64,000 nt of DNA from Chamaesiphon minutus PCC 6605 (GTDB taxonomy: Bacteria > Cyanobacteriota > Cyanobacteriia > Cyanobacteriales > Chamaesiphonaceae). The stretch lies in assembly GCF_000317145.1 (NCBI RefSeq), contig NC_020053.1, positions 382,652-446,651 on the forward strand, written 5' to 3'. Below the pieces are notes generated by a model that ran no database searches, was not told the origin of the DNA, and was given only the letters and a program-made list of their open reading frames with translations. Made by a program: the position numbers and the translations under genes. Position 1 is the stretch's first letter. Each line of letters opens with the position of its first letter. Below are positions 33,253-43,273 of this stretch, piece by piece.

Positions 33253-36200
33253 ATGAAGAAATATATTGCCAATCTGGTCAACCGCTCCAAATTTAATGCC
33301 TATCGAGGTTTAGGTAACACCTGCCCAATCTGCGCTAGCTCTTCAGGAAAGTGCAAATGGCAACCATACGAGCTTTCCGCCAAAAACGGTAAAATTACCC
33401 CCACCATCAAAACCCTGTGCATGACTGGGGCGGGTGGATATGGCAACCCTGACTATCATTATTTCAACGACACCCGCGATGGACAATGGGGCGTATATAT
33501 CCCCCTCGTCGATTGGAATGAGCATCGCAGCGAAGATCGTCAAGCGACCCCAGCAGAAAGAGCAGAGTGGGTCAAAACTCAACGGCTCAAGCAACAAGCA
33601 TTACTCGAAGCCGAAAATCAGCGGCGGGCGGAATCATTACCCACAGATGAGCGAGACATTGCGGCGCGGGCGATTCTGGCACAACTTTCTTTAAACGAGA
33701 TCGATCGAAAGGACTTAATTAGACGCGGCTTCACAGCCCAGCAAATTAGAGAAATCGGCTTCAAAAGCGTTGAGAAATTCCAAAGACTCAAAGAAGCCGT
33801 CAATCCTCGCTTTCCTGGTGTCAACATTCAGGGCAACAGGTTAAATAATGGCTACATTGGTGGGATTCTGATTCCCATCTACACCATCACAGGTGAAATC
33901 GTCGCCTTCCAAATTCGGAATCGCGAACAGTCTAAATCTCGGTATCGCTGGCTATCGAGTACCTGGGAAAAAAGCCGAGAAAATGGCCCTGTACCCAACC
34001 TCCCCAATGGTGAGATTCCCCTCACCTTCTCCTACCCTCAACTGCTAGGAGTTATCCCAGTAATTAGATCGATCGGTTTAGCAGAAGGAACCGGAGCTAA
34101 ACCCAACCTAGCTGCGATCGAAATGGGGCAACAGGTTATCGGTGCGGCGGGAGGACAATTCTTATCTGCTCCAGAACAGTTAAAAGATGCTCTCTTAAGG
34201 TGGAGAGCTTCAGTTATCGATCTCTACCTTGATGGTGAGGATATTTACAAACCTCAAGTCATCCGCCGTTGGCTAAATCTCTACCATCAATTGCTGGAAT
34301 GGGGCTACAAACCTCGCTTAATGTGGTCGGGACAGGATATCGATGAGTTGGAGGATTTAAGCCTCACCCGTAAAATTGACTTAGACGAACTCGAACAATT
34401 GTCTGGTGGTAAGTTACCGCCACCACCCCCACCGATTGTTCCCCTAGCACGGAAACTATATCAAAAGTCCAAACACTTCAGCAATAATCAAACCCAGTGT
34501 AATCGCTTCCTTCAGTGGGAGATACCTAATACAGGGCTAGAAAACACTCTCGTTGGCATCAAATCTGCACTAGGCACGGGTAAAACCGAAGTTCTCAAAG
34601 CTTTGGGTGCTTGGGCGAGAGAACGCGGCTTAGAATTGATTTTCATTGGGTATCGGAATAATCTGCTCAGACAGACATGCGATCGCATTCCCGACCTCTA
34701 TCACGTTGGCGATGAGGATAAAGTCTTTTTAGACTCCGACTATCACAAAGCCATCTGTCACCATTCAGCCGGACTGATCGATCCCGCTCAGATGGAGAAC
34801 AAGATCGTCATTCTGGATGAATGCGTCTCTGACTTGAGCGATATGCTCACGAGCAAATTGACAGCCGGACGACGCAAAGATGGTACCGATTCGCGCCAGG
34901 TGAGATTGGCGCATATCGAGGAGCTGATTAAACACAGTCATGGTGTCGTCGCTCTAGATGCTTATTTAAGTGATACCGAGCTGGATTTCTTGCGGAAGTT
35001 ACGACAATTCGATTTCGTCCACAAGCTGGAGAATACCTACCGCAACCAGATGAACGTGCGGATGGTCAACCAAAAATCCACCCTCACCCGCGCCATTCTC
35101 GACGACGCTCTAGCTGGAGCGAATCTGTTAATTACCGCGACTACTCAAAAGCATTGCGAAAATCTAGAAAAATCCCTGATCCGCATCGGCATTCCCAATA
35201 CTAACATCTGTCGAATCGATGGTACGACCGATCGAGATGATACCGTCGGGCTATTCTTTCGCAATCCTAAAGCTTATTTAGAGGAACATCGTCCCCAAAT
35301 CGTGATTCTCTCACCTACGGCTGAGAGTGGCATCAGTATCGATTTAGCTGGCTATTTTAGGACTCACTACCATTTCCACTTAGGTAATCTAGGAATTCTA
35401 TCTGGCTTACAATTCCTGGGCAGATATCGGGACTTTAGTGCGCCCCGCGTTATTTACTGTGAAAGGCAAGGGCGCATCGGAGACGGTAACTCTAGCTCCT
35501 ACGCTAAGTGGGTAAAAGATGAATTCGATCGCCAGGTGCATGAGGACATGGATCTAGTCTTTATGCTGCTGGATAAAGGGGCGGCAGATGAAGCGATGAA
35601 GATCCTCACTAACTATGCCCAGAAGGAAGATCTCTGGCTCAAACTGGCTCACCAATACAAAGCTAATCTCAACGAGGAGATGAAGCACCTGCGCGAGCTG
35701 TTCGTCGAGGCAATGGTGGCAGATGGTTATACGGTATCGATCGATCCTGAAGATGTCGATGGTTGCGATGATACCGACGATTTGATGGGTAGAGTTGAAG
35801 TCGAACGGCGGGTAGTGCAGTCGCGGCGGATTTATGATGCGCCGGATATTACCAGGCTTGAATATGAGGCAATTAGAAACAATCCCAGCGCGAATGAATT
35901 AGACAGAGTTTTAGCGAGTAAATACTATCTGACTCAACAGCAGTTACCAGGAATTATGGAGACTGAGAGTTATTGCGCGGAACTGATCCAGATGTTGAAA
36001 TACAATCATCCGGCATTAGTCAAGCAGCTCGAAACTTATCATTACCTACTCCATCCCGAACGCGCCGAACTAAACCATTTAGCGGCTTGGCTACCTGTAG
36101 CTGAAACTGGCTCTGTCTGGCTCCCAGATCAGCTCAGTCGCTCCTCTTTGGCATTGGTGAAGGTCGGACGGGAATTAGGGCTTGCAGGACTAATTGAGAC

Positions 36201-37125
36201 GATTTTTAGCGGGCAACAGATTGGATCGATTATCGAGCGAGTTATTAGCTCTAAACGCTATCAGTCATCCCTAAAAGTCAATATCAATCCAGAGAAACCT
36301 CCCGAATCGATTAAATTATTTCGGCGCATTCTCAAGATATTTGGATTTAAATTGGTCAAACTAGGAGATGACCAGTTCAAATTAGATGCGGTGGCAGATT
36401 CGATCTTGGCTTTTAAAGGTGCGCCTAAGTATGAGCTTTTGACTCCTGAGCTGAGTCAAAAAGTGCTTCAACTTGCTGGTAAGCAGCTCCACAAGAACGA
36501 TATCGAGGTGGAAACGCTCGGTATGGAGATGGAAGCATTGGGAATGCACGACGGGCGGGGCAGGATGCGTCTGGTTGCGGGGAGTGCCCGTTATTTAGGT
36601 TTGTCGGTTGTCACGCATCGTCACCGTACTCTAGATCCTCAAGGTAAGAAGGTAGTAACTAGGACATACAGTTTTGGGGCGACTGAAGATCCGATCTCTG
36701 GAGGAATTAAAAATAGTCAGATTTATCCTGGTACTCAACCCGTCCATGTGAAACACATTTATGAATGTATTACAAAACGACTGGAGCAGTTAGCGATCGA
36801 TAGACAGGGGCGAGTACAGGACTGGCAAAACTTACAAACCTTCATCCCAGAGGAGTTATCTTCAGCGATCCACATTGATGATTTTGCCAGTATTGAAATA
36901 ATTAACTTGCCAGAAGGTCGATCGGGATCGGCTGAATTTAGCTTAGAAAATCTCCGATCTGTAGCACAAACGCTCTTGCACATCGGTCAGATGGAGATGC
37001 CGGAGTTAGAAAGTTGTTTGAATGAGTATTTAGCGGTGACTAATCCTGAAGTTGCTCTAATTGCGATGAGTATGGTTGAGAGTAAGTATCCACAGGTATT
37101 CGATCGATTAAACCGATCGAGGTAA
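33253..37125 (+). CDS. CyRepA1-like plasmid replication protein (primase-helicase)
   Basis: 1290 aa from the ATG at 33253 (preceded by GAGGAG); a GTG at 33229 would add eight residues. N-terminal Cys motif (GNTCPICASSSGKCKW), then a DUF3854/Toprim-like region (GLAEGTGAKPNLAAIEMGQQ ... VIDLYLDGEDI, with acidic metal-binding residues), then a helicase-type ATPase: Walker A SALGTGKTEVLK (around 440), DE box VILDECVSD, and TAESGISIDLAGYF, FLGRYRD motifs. This matches cyanobacterial plasmid replication proteins of the CyRepA1 type (slr7037 of pSYSA is a known member). It marks the window as part of a plasmid replicon. Confidence 0.85.
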   Translation: MKKYIANLVNRSKFNAYRGLGNTCPICASSSGKCKWQPYELSAKNGKITPTIKTLCMTGAGGYGNPDYHYFNDTRDGQWGVYIPLVDWNEHRSEDRQATPAERAEWVKTQRLKQQALLEAENQRRAESLPTDERDIAARAILAQLSLNEIDRKDLIRRGFTAQQIREIGFKSVEKFQRLKEAVNPRFPGVNIQGNRLNNGYIGGILIPIYTITGEIVAFQIRNREQSKSRYRWLSSTWEKSRENGPVPNLPNGEIPLTFSYPQLLGVIPVIRSIGLAEGTGAKPNLAAIEMGQQVIGAAGGQFLSAPEQLKDALLRWRASVIDLYLDGEDIYKPQVIRRWLNLYHQLLEWGYKPRLMWSGQDIDELEDLSLTRKIDLDELEQLSGGKLPPPPPPIVPLARKLYQKSKHFSNNQTQCNRFLQWEIPNTGLENTLVGIKSALGTGKTEVLKALGAWARERGLELIFIGYRNNLLRQTCDRIPDLYHVGDEDKVFLDSDYHKAICHHSAGLIDPAQMENKIVILDECVSDLSDMLTSKLTAGRRKDGTDSRQVRLAHIEELIKHSHGVVALDAYLSDTELDFLRKLRQFDFVHKLENTYRNQMNVRMVNQKSTLTRAILDDALAGANLLITATTQKHCENLEKSLIRIGIPNTNICRIDGTTDRDDTVGLFFRNPKAYLEEHRPQIVILSPTAESGISIDLAGYFRTHYHFHLGNLGILSGLQFLGRYRDFSAPRVIYCERQGRIGDGNSSSYAKWVKDEFDRQVHEDMDLVFMLLDKGAADEAMKILTNYAQKEDLWLKLAHQYKANLNEEMKHLRELFVEAMVADGYTVSIDPEDVDGCDDTDDLMGRVEVERRVVQSRRIYDAPDITRLEYEAIRNNPSANELDRVLASKYYLTQQQLPGIMETESYCAELIQMLKYNHPALVKQLETYHYLLHPERAELNHLAAWLPVAETGSVWLPDQLSRSSLALVKVGRELGLAGLIETIFSGQQIGSIIERVISSKRYQSSLKVNINPEKPPESIKLFRRILKIFGFKLVKLGDDQFKLDAVADSILAFKGAPKYELLTPELSQKVLQLAGKQLHKNDIEVETLGMEMEALGMHDGRGRMRLVAGSARYLGLSVVTHRHRTLDPQGKKVVTRTYSFGATEDPISGGIKNSQIYPGTQPVHVKHIYECITKRLEQLAIDRQGRVQDWQNLQTFIPEELSSAIHIDDFASIEIINLPEGRSGSAEFSLENLRSVAQTLLHIGQMEMPELESCLNEYLAVTNPEVALIAMSMVESKYPQVFDRLNRSR

Positions 37126-37230
37126 ATTTTTTCCAACTAGCACCAAAAAACCCGCCGAATGTCGATGGGTGTCTTTATTGCGGTCAAAAATCGATCTAAT
37201 ATGGAATTGTGTTGGGTTGCGGATGTAAGC

Positions 37231-37884
37231 ATGGCGGAAAAATTAAAAGTAATCAAAGTTGAAACCACGCTCCGGTTTGAGGGATTGCCCTCAGCTAGAG
37301 AAATCCCGAACAAAAAGGTTAAAGTGCAGTTACCTCAAGCAGGTGGCACGATTTTCACTGTGATTATGAGTACGAGAAGCTGGCGCAGAGCTAAAGCTAG
37401 CGCGGCAGAATTTGTAAACTGGTCTGGAATCATCACGTCTGAAGATCTCAGCAAAAATGAGCATGGTTGGAGACTCTCAGAAGCGGGTGTCAAGATTCTG
37501 GAGACGGAAGTTAAACAGTCAAAGGAAGAGATCGAGCCAGTTGAGTTACCAAATCCGAATGCGCTCGAACCAAAAGTATTAAAAGTCGATACCAAGATTA
37601 GATTTGCGGGACTGCCTAAAGCCAAACCAATGCCGGATAAAAAAGTTAAGGTTCAATTAACCCGCGAAGAAGATGGGATAGTCTTCTCAGCTTTTCTGAA
37701 TGCGAAAACTTGGCGTAAAGCTGAAGCTGATGCCAAAGAATTTAAACACTGGGTAGGTGTAATCTCTGGGAGATTTGGGACAAATGAGCAAGAAGCGGAA
37801 TTGATGGAGGCAGGTGTCAAGATTTATGAAATGGAATCCTTACCACCGAAGAAAGAAGAAGAGGAATTAGTAATCAAGAGCTAG
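37231..37884 (+). CDS. Tandem-domain protein downstream of repA, FinO-like pattern
   Basis: 217 aa from the ATG at 37231; the ATG at 37159 is possible. Two copies of one ~80-residue domain: first KVIKVETTLRFEGLPSAREI ... RSWRRAKASAAEFVNWSGII ... EAGVKILE, second KVLKVDTKIRFAGLPKAKPM ... KTWRKAEADAKEFKHWVGVI ... EAGVKIYE. The pattern (strand-rich start, K.WRKA..A..F..WVG.I) is reminiscent of the small cyanobacterial proteins annotated FinO-like; that link is weak. Its place right after the replication gene suggests copy control or RNA/DNA binding. Confidence 0.6.
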   Translation: MAEKLKVIKVETTLRFEGLPSAREIPNKKVKVQLPQAGGTIFTVIMSTRSWRRAKASAAEFVNWSGIITSEDLSKNEHGWRLSEAGVKILETEVKQSKEEIEPVELPNPNALEPKVLKVDTKIRFAGLPKAKPMPDKKVKVQLTREEDGIVFSAFLNAKTWRKAEADAKEFKHWVGVISGRFGTNEQEAELMEAGVKIYEMESLPPKKEEEELVIKS

Positions 37885-38400
37885 GAATCTACTTGGCTAA
37901 AAAATTAGCTACTAGGATCGTCGTCGTTATTTTCTATATATTAGACCTGTCCGGAAATTTTTAAGCGTTGCCCAGAGTAGGTTTGCGCTCAATGTCGATC
38001 TATAAATTTCAATCTATAGTTAAGGGCTTTAAGCCAACAAAATTAATTCTTATCGATTTACTAAGAAAAATATGAATCTTCTAAATCAATGTTAAGAGCT
38101 TTAATAGCTTACGGCGATTAAGTCACGCGATCGGCAGTTAATTTTCTACATTCGATCGAGAATCGATCGACAACATACAGATAAGTATCATCTTCAAACT
38201 AACACTTGTACTAAAACATTTTAAAGCTTGGTAGTTTTAAAAATTACTTAATCGTTAGCGAACTTTTCTATTGTCTTCAGTATTTGAGAGCTAACAGTGT
38301 ATAGTAAATCACCAGCAAATATCTATACTCTGATATAATAAAAGAGTAGCAACTAAGTTAGTTACTACCCAAATCTAAAATATTTCATTGACTATTGTAG
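37885..38400. other. 516-bp intergenic region
   Basis: AT-rich, no ORF with a plausible start, no large hairpin. Probably holds the promoter of the 98-aa gene; I see no distinctive site. Confidence 0.3.
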
Positions 38401-38697
38401 ATGAAGCTGCGAGCAAATCATACCCCTGGGTGTAGCGGTACCCTCTGCCAGCGCACCAAGAAAAAGAAATTGAAAAATGGCAAGATTCAAGAATATCCAA
38501 TAGTTATAGGAGAGCGCGATCGAAATAATATTCTTCATTGGTTTTGGCATCTAAGTTTCAAGCTCAAACAAACAGATGGTAGTTTTAAATCTTCTACCGT
38601 TTCCGTTAGAGCGGAACAAGTAAAAGCGATTCAAAATTTTATTACAAATAATATTCAGCTAGAGGCAATCTTGAACTATTTACAAAGTTCCAAGTAA
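38401..38697 (+). CDS. 98-aa basic hypothetical protein
   Basis: MKLRANHTPGCSGTLCQRTK then KKKKLKNGKIQ; strongly basic start, then IVIGERDRNNILHWFWHLSF and VSVRAEQVKAIQNFI. No family recognised; composition suggests nucleic-acid binding. The last codons and the stop lie inside a 24-bp perfect palindrome (38686-38709). An intrinsic terminator follows at 38859. Confidence 0.55.
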   Translation: MKLRANHTPGCSGTLCQRTKKKKLKNGKIQEYPIVIGERDRNNILHWFWHLSFKLKQTDGSFKSSTVSVRAEQVKAIQNFITNNIQLEAILNYLQSSK

Positions 38698-38709
38698 TTA
38701 CTTGGAACT
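38686..38709. repeat. 24-bp perfect palindrome, copy 1
   Basis: AGTTCCAAGTAA-TTACTTGGAACT, self-complementary over all 24 bases; contains the stop codon of the 98-aa gene. Confidence 0.85.
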
Positions 38710-38818
38710 AACTAGATTTTAACGATCGCCTATATATCCTCTGCTTAAGTTAAAAGTCAGCTTTATGATATCCATAGTTTTTCAGCATCAATTCCATAAG
38801 ATCCAAGAATATTATTTT

Positions 38819-38842
38819 AGTTCCAAGTAATTACTTGGAACT
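38819..38842. repeat. 24-bp perfect palindrome, copy 2
   Basis: Identical to the palindrome at 38686-38709, 133 bp further on. Identity of both copies over 24 bases indicates selection or recent duplication. Confidence 0.85.
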
Positions 38843-38858
38843 AAAGAAGATCGATAAA

Positions 38859-38889
38859 TAATTACGCTAAATGACGTAATTATTTTTTT
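38859..38889 (+). terminator. Intrinsic terminator
   Basis: 8-bp stem TAATTACG / CGTAATTA, 8-nt loop, followed by seven T residues. It ends plus-strand transcription from the 98-aa gene or from a small RNA starting between the two palindromes. Confidence 0.7.
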
Positions 38890-38949
38890 CATTGTGTCTG
38901 TCAGATTGAATATTTTTCATGATCCTTGGGACAAATTTCAAGCAGCTTC

Positions 38950-39312
38950 TTAAATCTTCAATTTCTTAGAGCGGCTTTTCCGTGACTTTAGCTCGCTTGC
39001 AGCCCTGCACATCGTAGGGATACTTACTTCCAGCCCAGTTTTTTCTTCTAAAATCTCACAGTATCGCGCCAGAGTTTCGTTTGGCTGTTCCTGAAACATT
39101 TTTCGCAGCAGTACTGTATGAGATTTTAAGATGCTCTTACTTGACTGCCTTGACTCTGTTCCATTCGTCAAGCCTTCCCGCTCCCTCGTGACATACTTTT
39201 GCACGATATTCTTAGACACCCCAATTCTTTTAGCCACAGAGCGAATCGTGCTTCCAGGCTCGTTATAGGCACTAACAATTTTTGATATTAAGTCTGGAGA
39301 AAAAGATCGCAT
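38950..39312 (-). CDS. IS630-type OrfA (HTH), orphan
   Basis: About 120 aa from the ATG at 39312 (MRSFSPDLISKIVSAYNEPG); longer starts exist. A helix-turn-helix (TIRSVAKRIGVSKNIVQKYV) and the ending LEEKTGLEVSIPTMCRAASE match the N-terminal half of IS630 transposases encoded as OrfA. The DDE half (OrfB) is absent downstream. Either an IS remnant or a transposase N-terminus kept as a DNA-binding regulator; the adjacent twin palindromes make the second reading worth testing. The 290-bp gap from 39313 to 39605 holds no other feature I can support. Confidence 0.65.
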   Translation of the reverse strand: MRSFSPDLISKIVSAYNEPGSTIRSVAKRIGVSKNIVQKYVTREREGLTNGTESRQSSKSILKSHTVLLRKMFQEQPNETLARYCEILEEKTGLEVSIPTMCRAASELKSRKSRSKKLKI

Positions 39313-39605
39313 ATTCTTGTCCCTCATTAATTGAAAATTTAAGTTGTGTAACGCGCTCGTCAACAATTGACTTCACTATTTTTTAAATGTAAAGTACGAA
39401 CTATTAAATCATTAATGTCCATCGACTACTACCTACGTTAAATATTTAGTGATTGGATGTCAACTCAAGCTCGATCTGACATGAGTTCGAGAGAGGAATT
39501 AGCGATCGGATATTTTATGAATTTCAGCTATTTGATTGTTTGAATCGGTATTTACCTAAATCGTTCGAGTCACAGTTTATATTCTTAAAATCGAAGTGTG
39601 TCATT

Positions 39606-40031
39606 ATGAGCTACATCAATTCACTCAACAAATCTCGGAAAAAGATTTCCTGGAAACAAATTCGCTATGTCTTAATTTCATTTTTCACTTCGATCGCTTG
39701 GGGATGGAATTTAGCCCCTAAAGCTGATGCCGCACCAATTTACGATGCTTTTGTAACCTATTCGACTACTAAAATCACAACGATCATGGCTGGATTCCCA
39801 GTCGCAGGGCCGCTGTTTACACTTCTGTTTACTGCCATTGCGAACCTGATTCCTTGGGCTGTACTGATGATGGTCGGCGGTATTGTCATCTGGCAAGCTT
39901 ATTTGGGCTATCAGGAATACGATCGAGAAAACTTTTCGGGGATAGTTAAGCCTTTATTAAATATTATCGTCCTCATAATTCTTGTCATCGCGACAGACAG
40001 AATTGTCACCTTTATGTTCACTGGTGCTTAA
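39606..40031 (+). CDS. VirB2-like pilin candidate
   Basis: 141 aa from the ATG at 39606 (MSYINSLNKSRKKIS). Long signal-like N-terminus ending ..PKADAAPIY, then two hydrophobic segments (AGPLFTLLFTAIANLIPWAV with LMMVGGIVIWQAYL, and IIVLIILVIATDRIVTFMFT). Signal plus paired helices and place in front of VirB3- and VirB4-like genes fit a VirB2/TrbC-type pilin. First gene of the secretion cluster. Confidence 0.6.
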   Translation: MSYINSLNKSRKKISWKQIRYVLISFFTSIAWGWNLAPKADAAPIYDAFVTYSTTKITTIMAGFPVAGPLFTLLFTAIANLIPWAVLMMVGGIVIWQAYLGYQEYDRENFSGIVKPLLNIIVLIILVIATDRIVTFMFTGA

Positions 40032-40075
40032 TTCAATCGACTATCTAATAGCTGTAACGGTGTTGACCTAATGAT

Positions 40076-40402
40076 ATGGAAAGAAAAACGCGAATCGAGG
40101 TAAATAGAGCCTTAAGACGCAGAGCGAAGATGATGGGCATTCCTCGCGATGTGGCGATCGTTTTGGCTTTAATCGTGGTTTTCTGTCTATTTTTAGGATA
40201 CTTAAAGATTCCTGGCAATATCGTTATAGCTATTTTTGTAACTTTATTTTTCACGGCCTTACTTTCCTTAAAAGACGGAATGGCAGACGTATTAGCTAGA
40301 AATAGAGATCCGAAAAATTATACCAGAGGGTGTTTGGACTATCGATCGCCGTTTCCAGATTCGACCCCTCAATTCATAACCCGTCGCATTAAAAAAGACT
40401 AG
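40076..40402 (+). CDS. VirB3-like inner-membrane protein
   Basis: 108 aa with a basic N-terminus (RKTRIEVNRALRRRAKMMGI), two adjacent helices (RDVAIVLALIVVFCLFLGYL; IPGNIVIAIFVTLFFTALLS) and a soluble tail. Size, topology and position directly before the VirB4-like ATPase fit VirB3, which anchors VirB4 at the membrane in type IV secretion. Confidence 0.65.
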   Translation: MERKTRIEVNRALRRRAKMMGIPRDVAIVLALIVVFCLFLGYLKIPGNIVIAIFVTLFFTALLSLKDGMADVLARNRDPKNYTRGCLDYRSPFPDSTPQFITRRIKKD

Positions 40403-40410
40403 CTGGTACA

Positions 40411-43263
40411 GTGTTCGTAGCCGCTCCAGCAGGTTATTTACTTGGTTTAAATCCTTTATTTTACGGATCGTTTATGAAAAATAAGGAAAGAAACAAATCC
40501 TCAAAACCAAAGCGAGAACTCAGAAAAATCAAGCATAAAGGTTTTGGCAAAAAGAAGAAGCTGCTTTACCCTCTGGAAACTTCTACACATTTGCAAAGTA
40601 TCATCAACTATACCCTGCCAAATGGGATTCAAGTTGGTGCTTTGTTGATGAATGTCAGCGATAAAGTAGACTATCCAGAATATAAATTGCGATTTATTTG
40701 GGAATGCCCAGGCATTCACGATGACTTTGGCGAAGTAGCAGCTACATCTATCCTCAACTCGATTTCAGCTCTGGGACATCAATTACCCATCGGTGAGAAA
40801 TTGCGCGTTGAATTTCAATCATTCTGCGATCGGAGCGATCGGCTCAATGAATTAATCGCCCAATTTGAAACGGCATCGCCCCAATCTCAGCAGTTAATCG
40901 CTGAGGAAATGGTAATTTTGCAAAATCTCGATACTAGCGGTCAACGTCGCCCTCACAAAGTGTTCTTGATGGGCACTTTTACACCTGACTTGGGAGCGCG
41001 AGAGCAAAAGCTAATTGAGAAAGTTATCAAATTCGGCTCTCTTTGGTATCACAGGTTGTCAGGCGCAATCGAAGAAGTTCGCCAGCAAGTAATCGATGCG
41101 ATTCTTCTCAATGCTTACGAGCAGGGCTTTTTAGAATGGTCTAATCTATTTAGAGATAAACTTCAGCTCAAAGCCACTCCTTTATCTGGTGAAGAAGTAT
41201 GGCAGCATTGCTGGAAAGAGCTAAATCGGTTTAACGATCGGGCGGAAGGACTCGAACCAGAGCCAGCACCACAAATTATCGAATTTAATCTCCAAAACGG
41301 GACTGTTGGGGAAAAAGTGCGGGTGCGACTGCATCCAACTACGGTGATGATGCGTTACCCATCTGCGGTTCCCTCTTCTAACCGCGACCACATCAAAGTC
41401 GATCGGCGATATGTCGGTAGTCTGCTGCTGAAACTTCAACCCAAAGTTTTTGAAGAAGTGGGTAATGAGTCGTACCAAGAAGTTCAACTGCATTATCTAT
41501 CGAATTTAATGGCAGTCAGCTCGGCTTATGATTATCGAATCGTGCTAGAGCTATCGCGTCCCGAAGAGTTCGGCGTTCGCTACAACAACCAGCAACTCAT
41601 CCGCCAGAATCATTACCGCAAGAAAGACATAGAGGAAAAGGGAAAAGTTGTTGACGTTTTGGCAGACGAGGAAATGAAAGAAGCCCTGGAAACAGAGCGG
41701 ATGCTAATTAGTGGCGATACGAGTGTTGAATTTTCGCTCTGTATGTTTGTCTACAGAGAAACTTTAGAGCAAATGCACTTTGCCGCTCGTGACTTTAGCT
41801 CGCATTTTCGATCGCCAGCAATCCTGCTATTGGAAGTAGATACCTCTGATTCGCTGTGGGTATCATCGCTACCATTTTATGCCAAATCGATGTTAGTTGA
41901 TGTCCGCGACAGGCGCGATCGCGAACGCCCTGAAATCGTGGCTGCTTACTTTCCATTGGTAACGACAGTTAATGCTCATAAATCTGGCATCGAATTTATT
42001 GCGAATAAGGGTGGTTCGCCCGTCTATTTCGATCCCTTCACCCACATGGGACATTCCGCCATTTGGGGTAAAACGCGAACTGGTAAAACTCTATTTGCAG
42101 CATTTAACATTCACAAATCACTGAGTCAAGAAATTCCAGTAACAATTCTCGATCAGCCGCCAACCAAAGAAGCGAGTTCGTTTGAAGCATTTACCAAACA
42201 CATGGACGGGGCTTACGTCGATGTGTTCAACGATTCCCTTAACTTCTTTGAAACTCCCCTCCTAGATGAAGATATCGACCCCGATGCCCGTCAGGATATG
42301 AAAAGACAGAACGAAGATTTTATCCTCCAAATTCTGACTTCAATGGTTTTGGGCTGGAAGGGCGAACTTCCAGGAATAAGCAGCACTAAAGTGATTTCGA
42401 TGTTGACAACCGCGCTCAAAAACTTCTTCAAAGACGAGCGGATTTTGATTCGTTACGAACGCGCCATTAATGGAGGCATTGGCTCTAGAGCTTGGCAAGA
42501 TTATCCGGTACTGTCTGACTTCAAAAAGTTTTGCACGATCGAGCGCATCGATCTCAAAGATGCAACTCCTAGCGACCTCGATACTCTAAGCACGATCCAG
42601 CAGCAGATCCAACGGTGGATCGATGGCTCCTACGGTAAGACTATAAATTCTCCCAGTACCGTCAAACTCGACAGTCCGTTAATGACGATCGCCATGCGGG
42701 GAGTCAGCAACAACGATGATGCTGCTGTATTCGGCACAATTATGTACGCAGCGGCAATGCGGCGAGCCATCGGTTCGGCGAAAAAGAAGGGTTCGTTACT
42801 ATTTATCGACGAAGCCTCGATTACCTTCGATTTAGCTCCGCTCTCACTGTGCGTTGGGCGGGTTGCAGCCAACGGACTCAAAGCGGGAATGCGCTTGATG
42901 ATTGCCGCACAAGAGCCGAGCAGCGTGTTTAACAGTGCGGGTGGCAAGAAAATTAAGGACGCACTTTCATACCACCTCATCGGCAGAATTGGCGATAGTC
43001 TGTCCGAGTATTGCGATCCCGAATTGCTAGGAGTCCCTGAAGCATTGGCATTAAATAATGCCAGAAAAGATTTTGAGCCAGACAAAGCCACTTGCTCTAG
43101 CCAGTGGTTGCTCAAAATAGACGATCGGTTTACTGCCGCGCGAGTATATCTCCCGCCTTCGTTGGTGGCTCTGACAGCCAATAATATCGACGAGCAGCAA
43201 GAGCGTAGAGCGCGCATGGCAGAGCAAAACGGTCGGCTCGAACAATTAACCCTTACCCATTAA
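40411..43263 (+). CDS. VirB4-like type IV secretion ATPase
   Basis: 950 aa from the GTG at 40411; the ATG at 40474 (MKNKERNKSS) is an alternative, the extra 21 residues being hydrophobic. C-terminal RecA-like motor with Walker A GHSAIWGKTRTGKTLFAAFN and Walker B GSLLFIDEASITFDL, plus AGMRLMIAAQEPSSVFNS. The N-terminal ~500 residues form the VirB4-type domain. It powers pilus assembly and substrate transfer at the inner membrane. No VirB11-type ATPase was found in the cluster, so this and the coupling protein are the recognised motors. Confidence 0.85.
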   Translation: MFVAAPAGYLLGLNPLFYGSFMKNKERNKSSKPKRELRKIKHKGFGKKKKLLYPLETSTHLQSIINYTLPNGIQVGALLMNVSDKVDYPEYKLRFIWECPGIHDDFGEVAATSILNSISALGHQLPIGEKLRVEFQSFCDRSDRLNELIAQFETASPQSQQLIAEEMVILQNLDTSGQRRPHKVFLMGTFTPDLGAREQKLIEKVIKFGSLWYHRLSGAIEEVRQQVIDAILLNAYEQGFLEWSNLFRDKLQLKATPLSGEEVWQHCWKELNRFNDRAEGLEPEPAPQIIEFNLQNGTVGEKVRVRLHPTTVMMRYPSAVPSSNRDHIKVDRRYVGSLLLKLQPKVFEEVGNESYQEVQLHYLSNLMAVSSAYDYRIVLELSRPEEFGVRYNNQQLIRQNHYRKKDIEEKGKVVDVLADEEMKEALETERMLISGDTSVEFSLCMFVYRETLEQMHFAARDFSSHFRSPAILLLEVDTSDSLWVSSLPFYAKSMLVDVRDRRDRERPEIVAAYFPLVTTVNAHKSGIEFIANKGGSPVYFDPFTHMGHSAIWGKTRTGKTLFAAFNIHKSLSQEIPVTILDQPPTKEASSFEAFTKHMDGAYVDVFNDSLNFFETPLLDEDIDPDARQDMKRQNEDFILQILTSMVLGWKGELPGISSTKVISMLTTALKNFFKDERILIRYERAINGGIGSRAWQDYPVLSDFKKFCTIERIDLKDATPSDLDTLSTIQQQIQRWIDGSYGKTINSPSTVKLDSPLMTIAMRGVSNNDDAAVFGTIMYAAAMRRAIGSAKKKGSLLFIDEASITFDLAPLSLCVGRVAANGLKAGMRLMIAAQEPSSVFNSAGGKKIKDALSYHLIGRIGDSLSEYCDPELLGVPEALALNNARKDFEPDKATCSSQWLLKIDDRFTAARVYLPPSLVALTANNIDEQQERRARMAEQNGRLEQLTLTH

Positions 43264-43273
43264 GAGGTAGATT

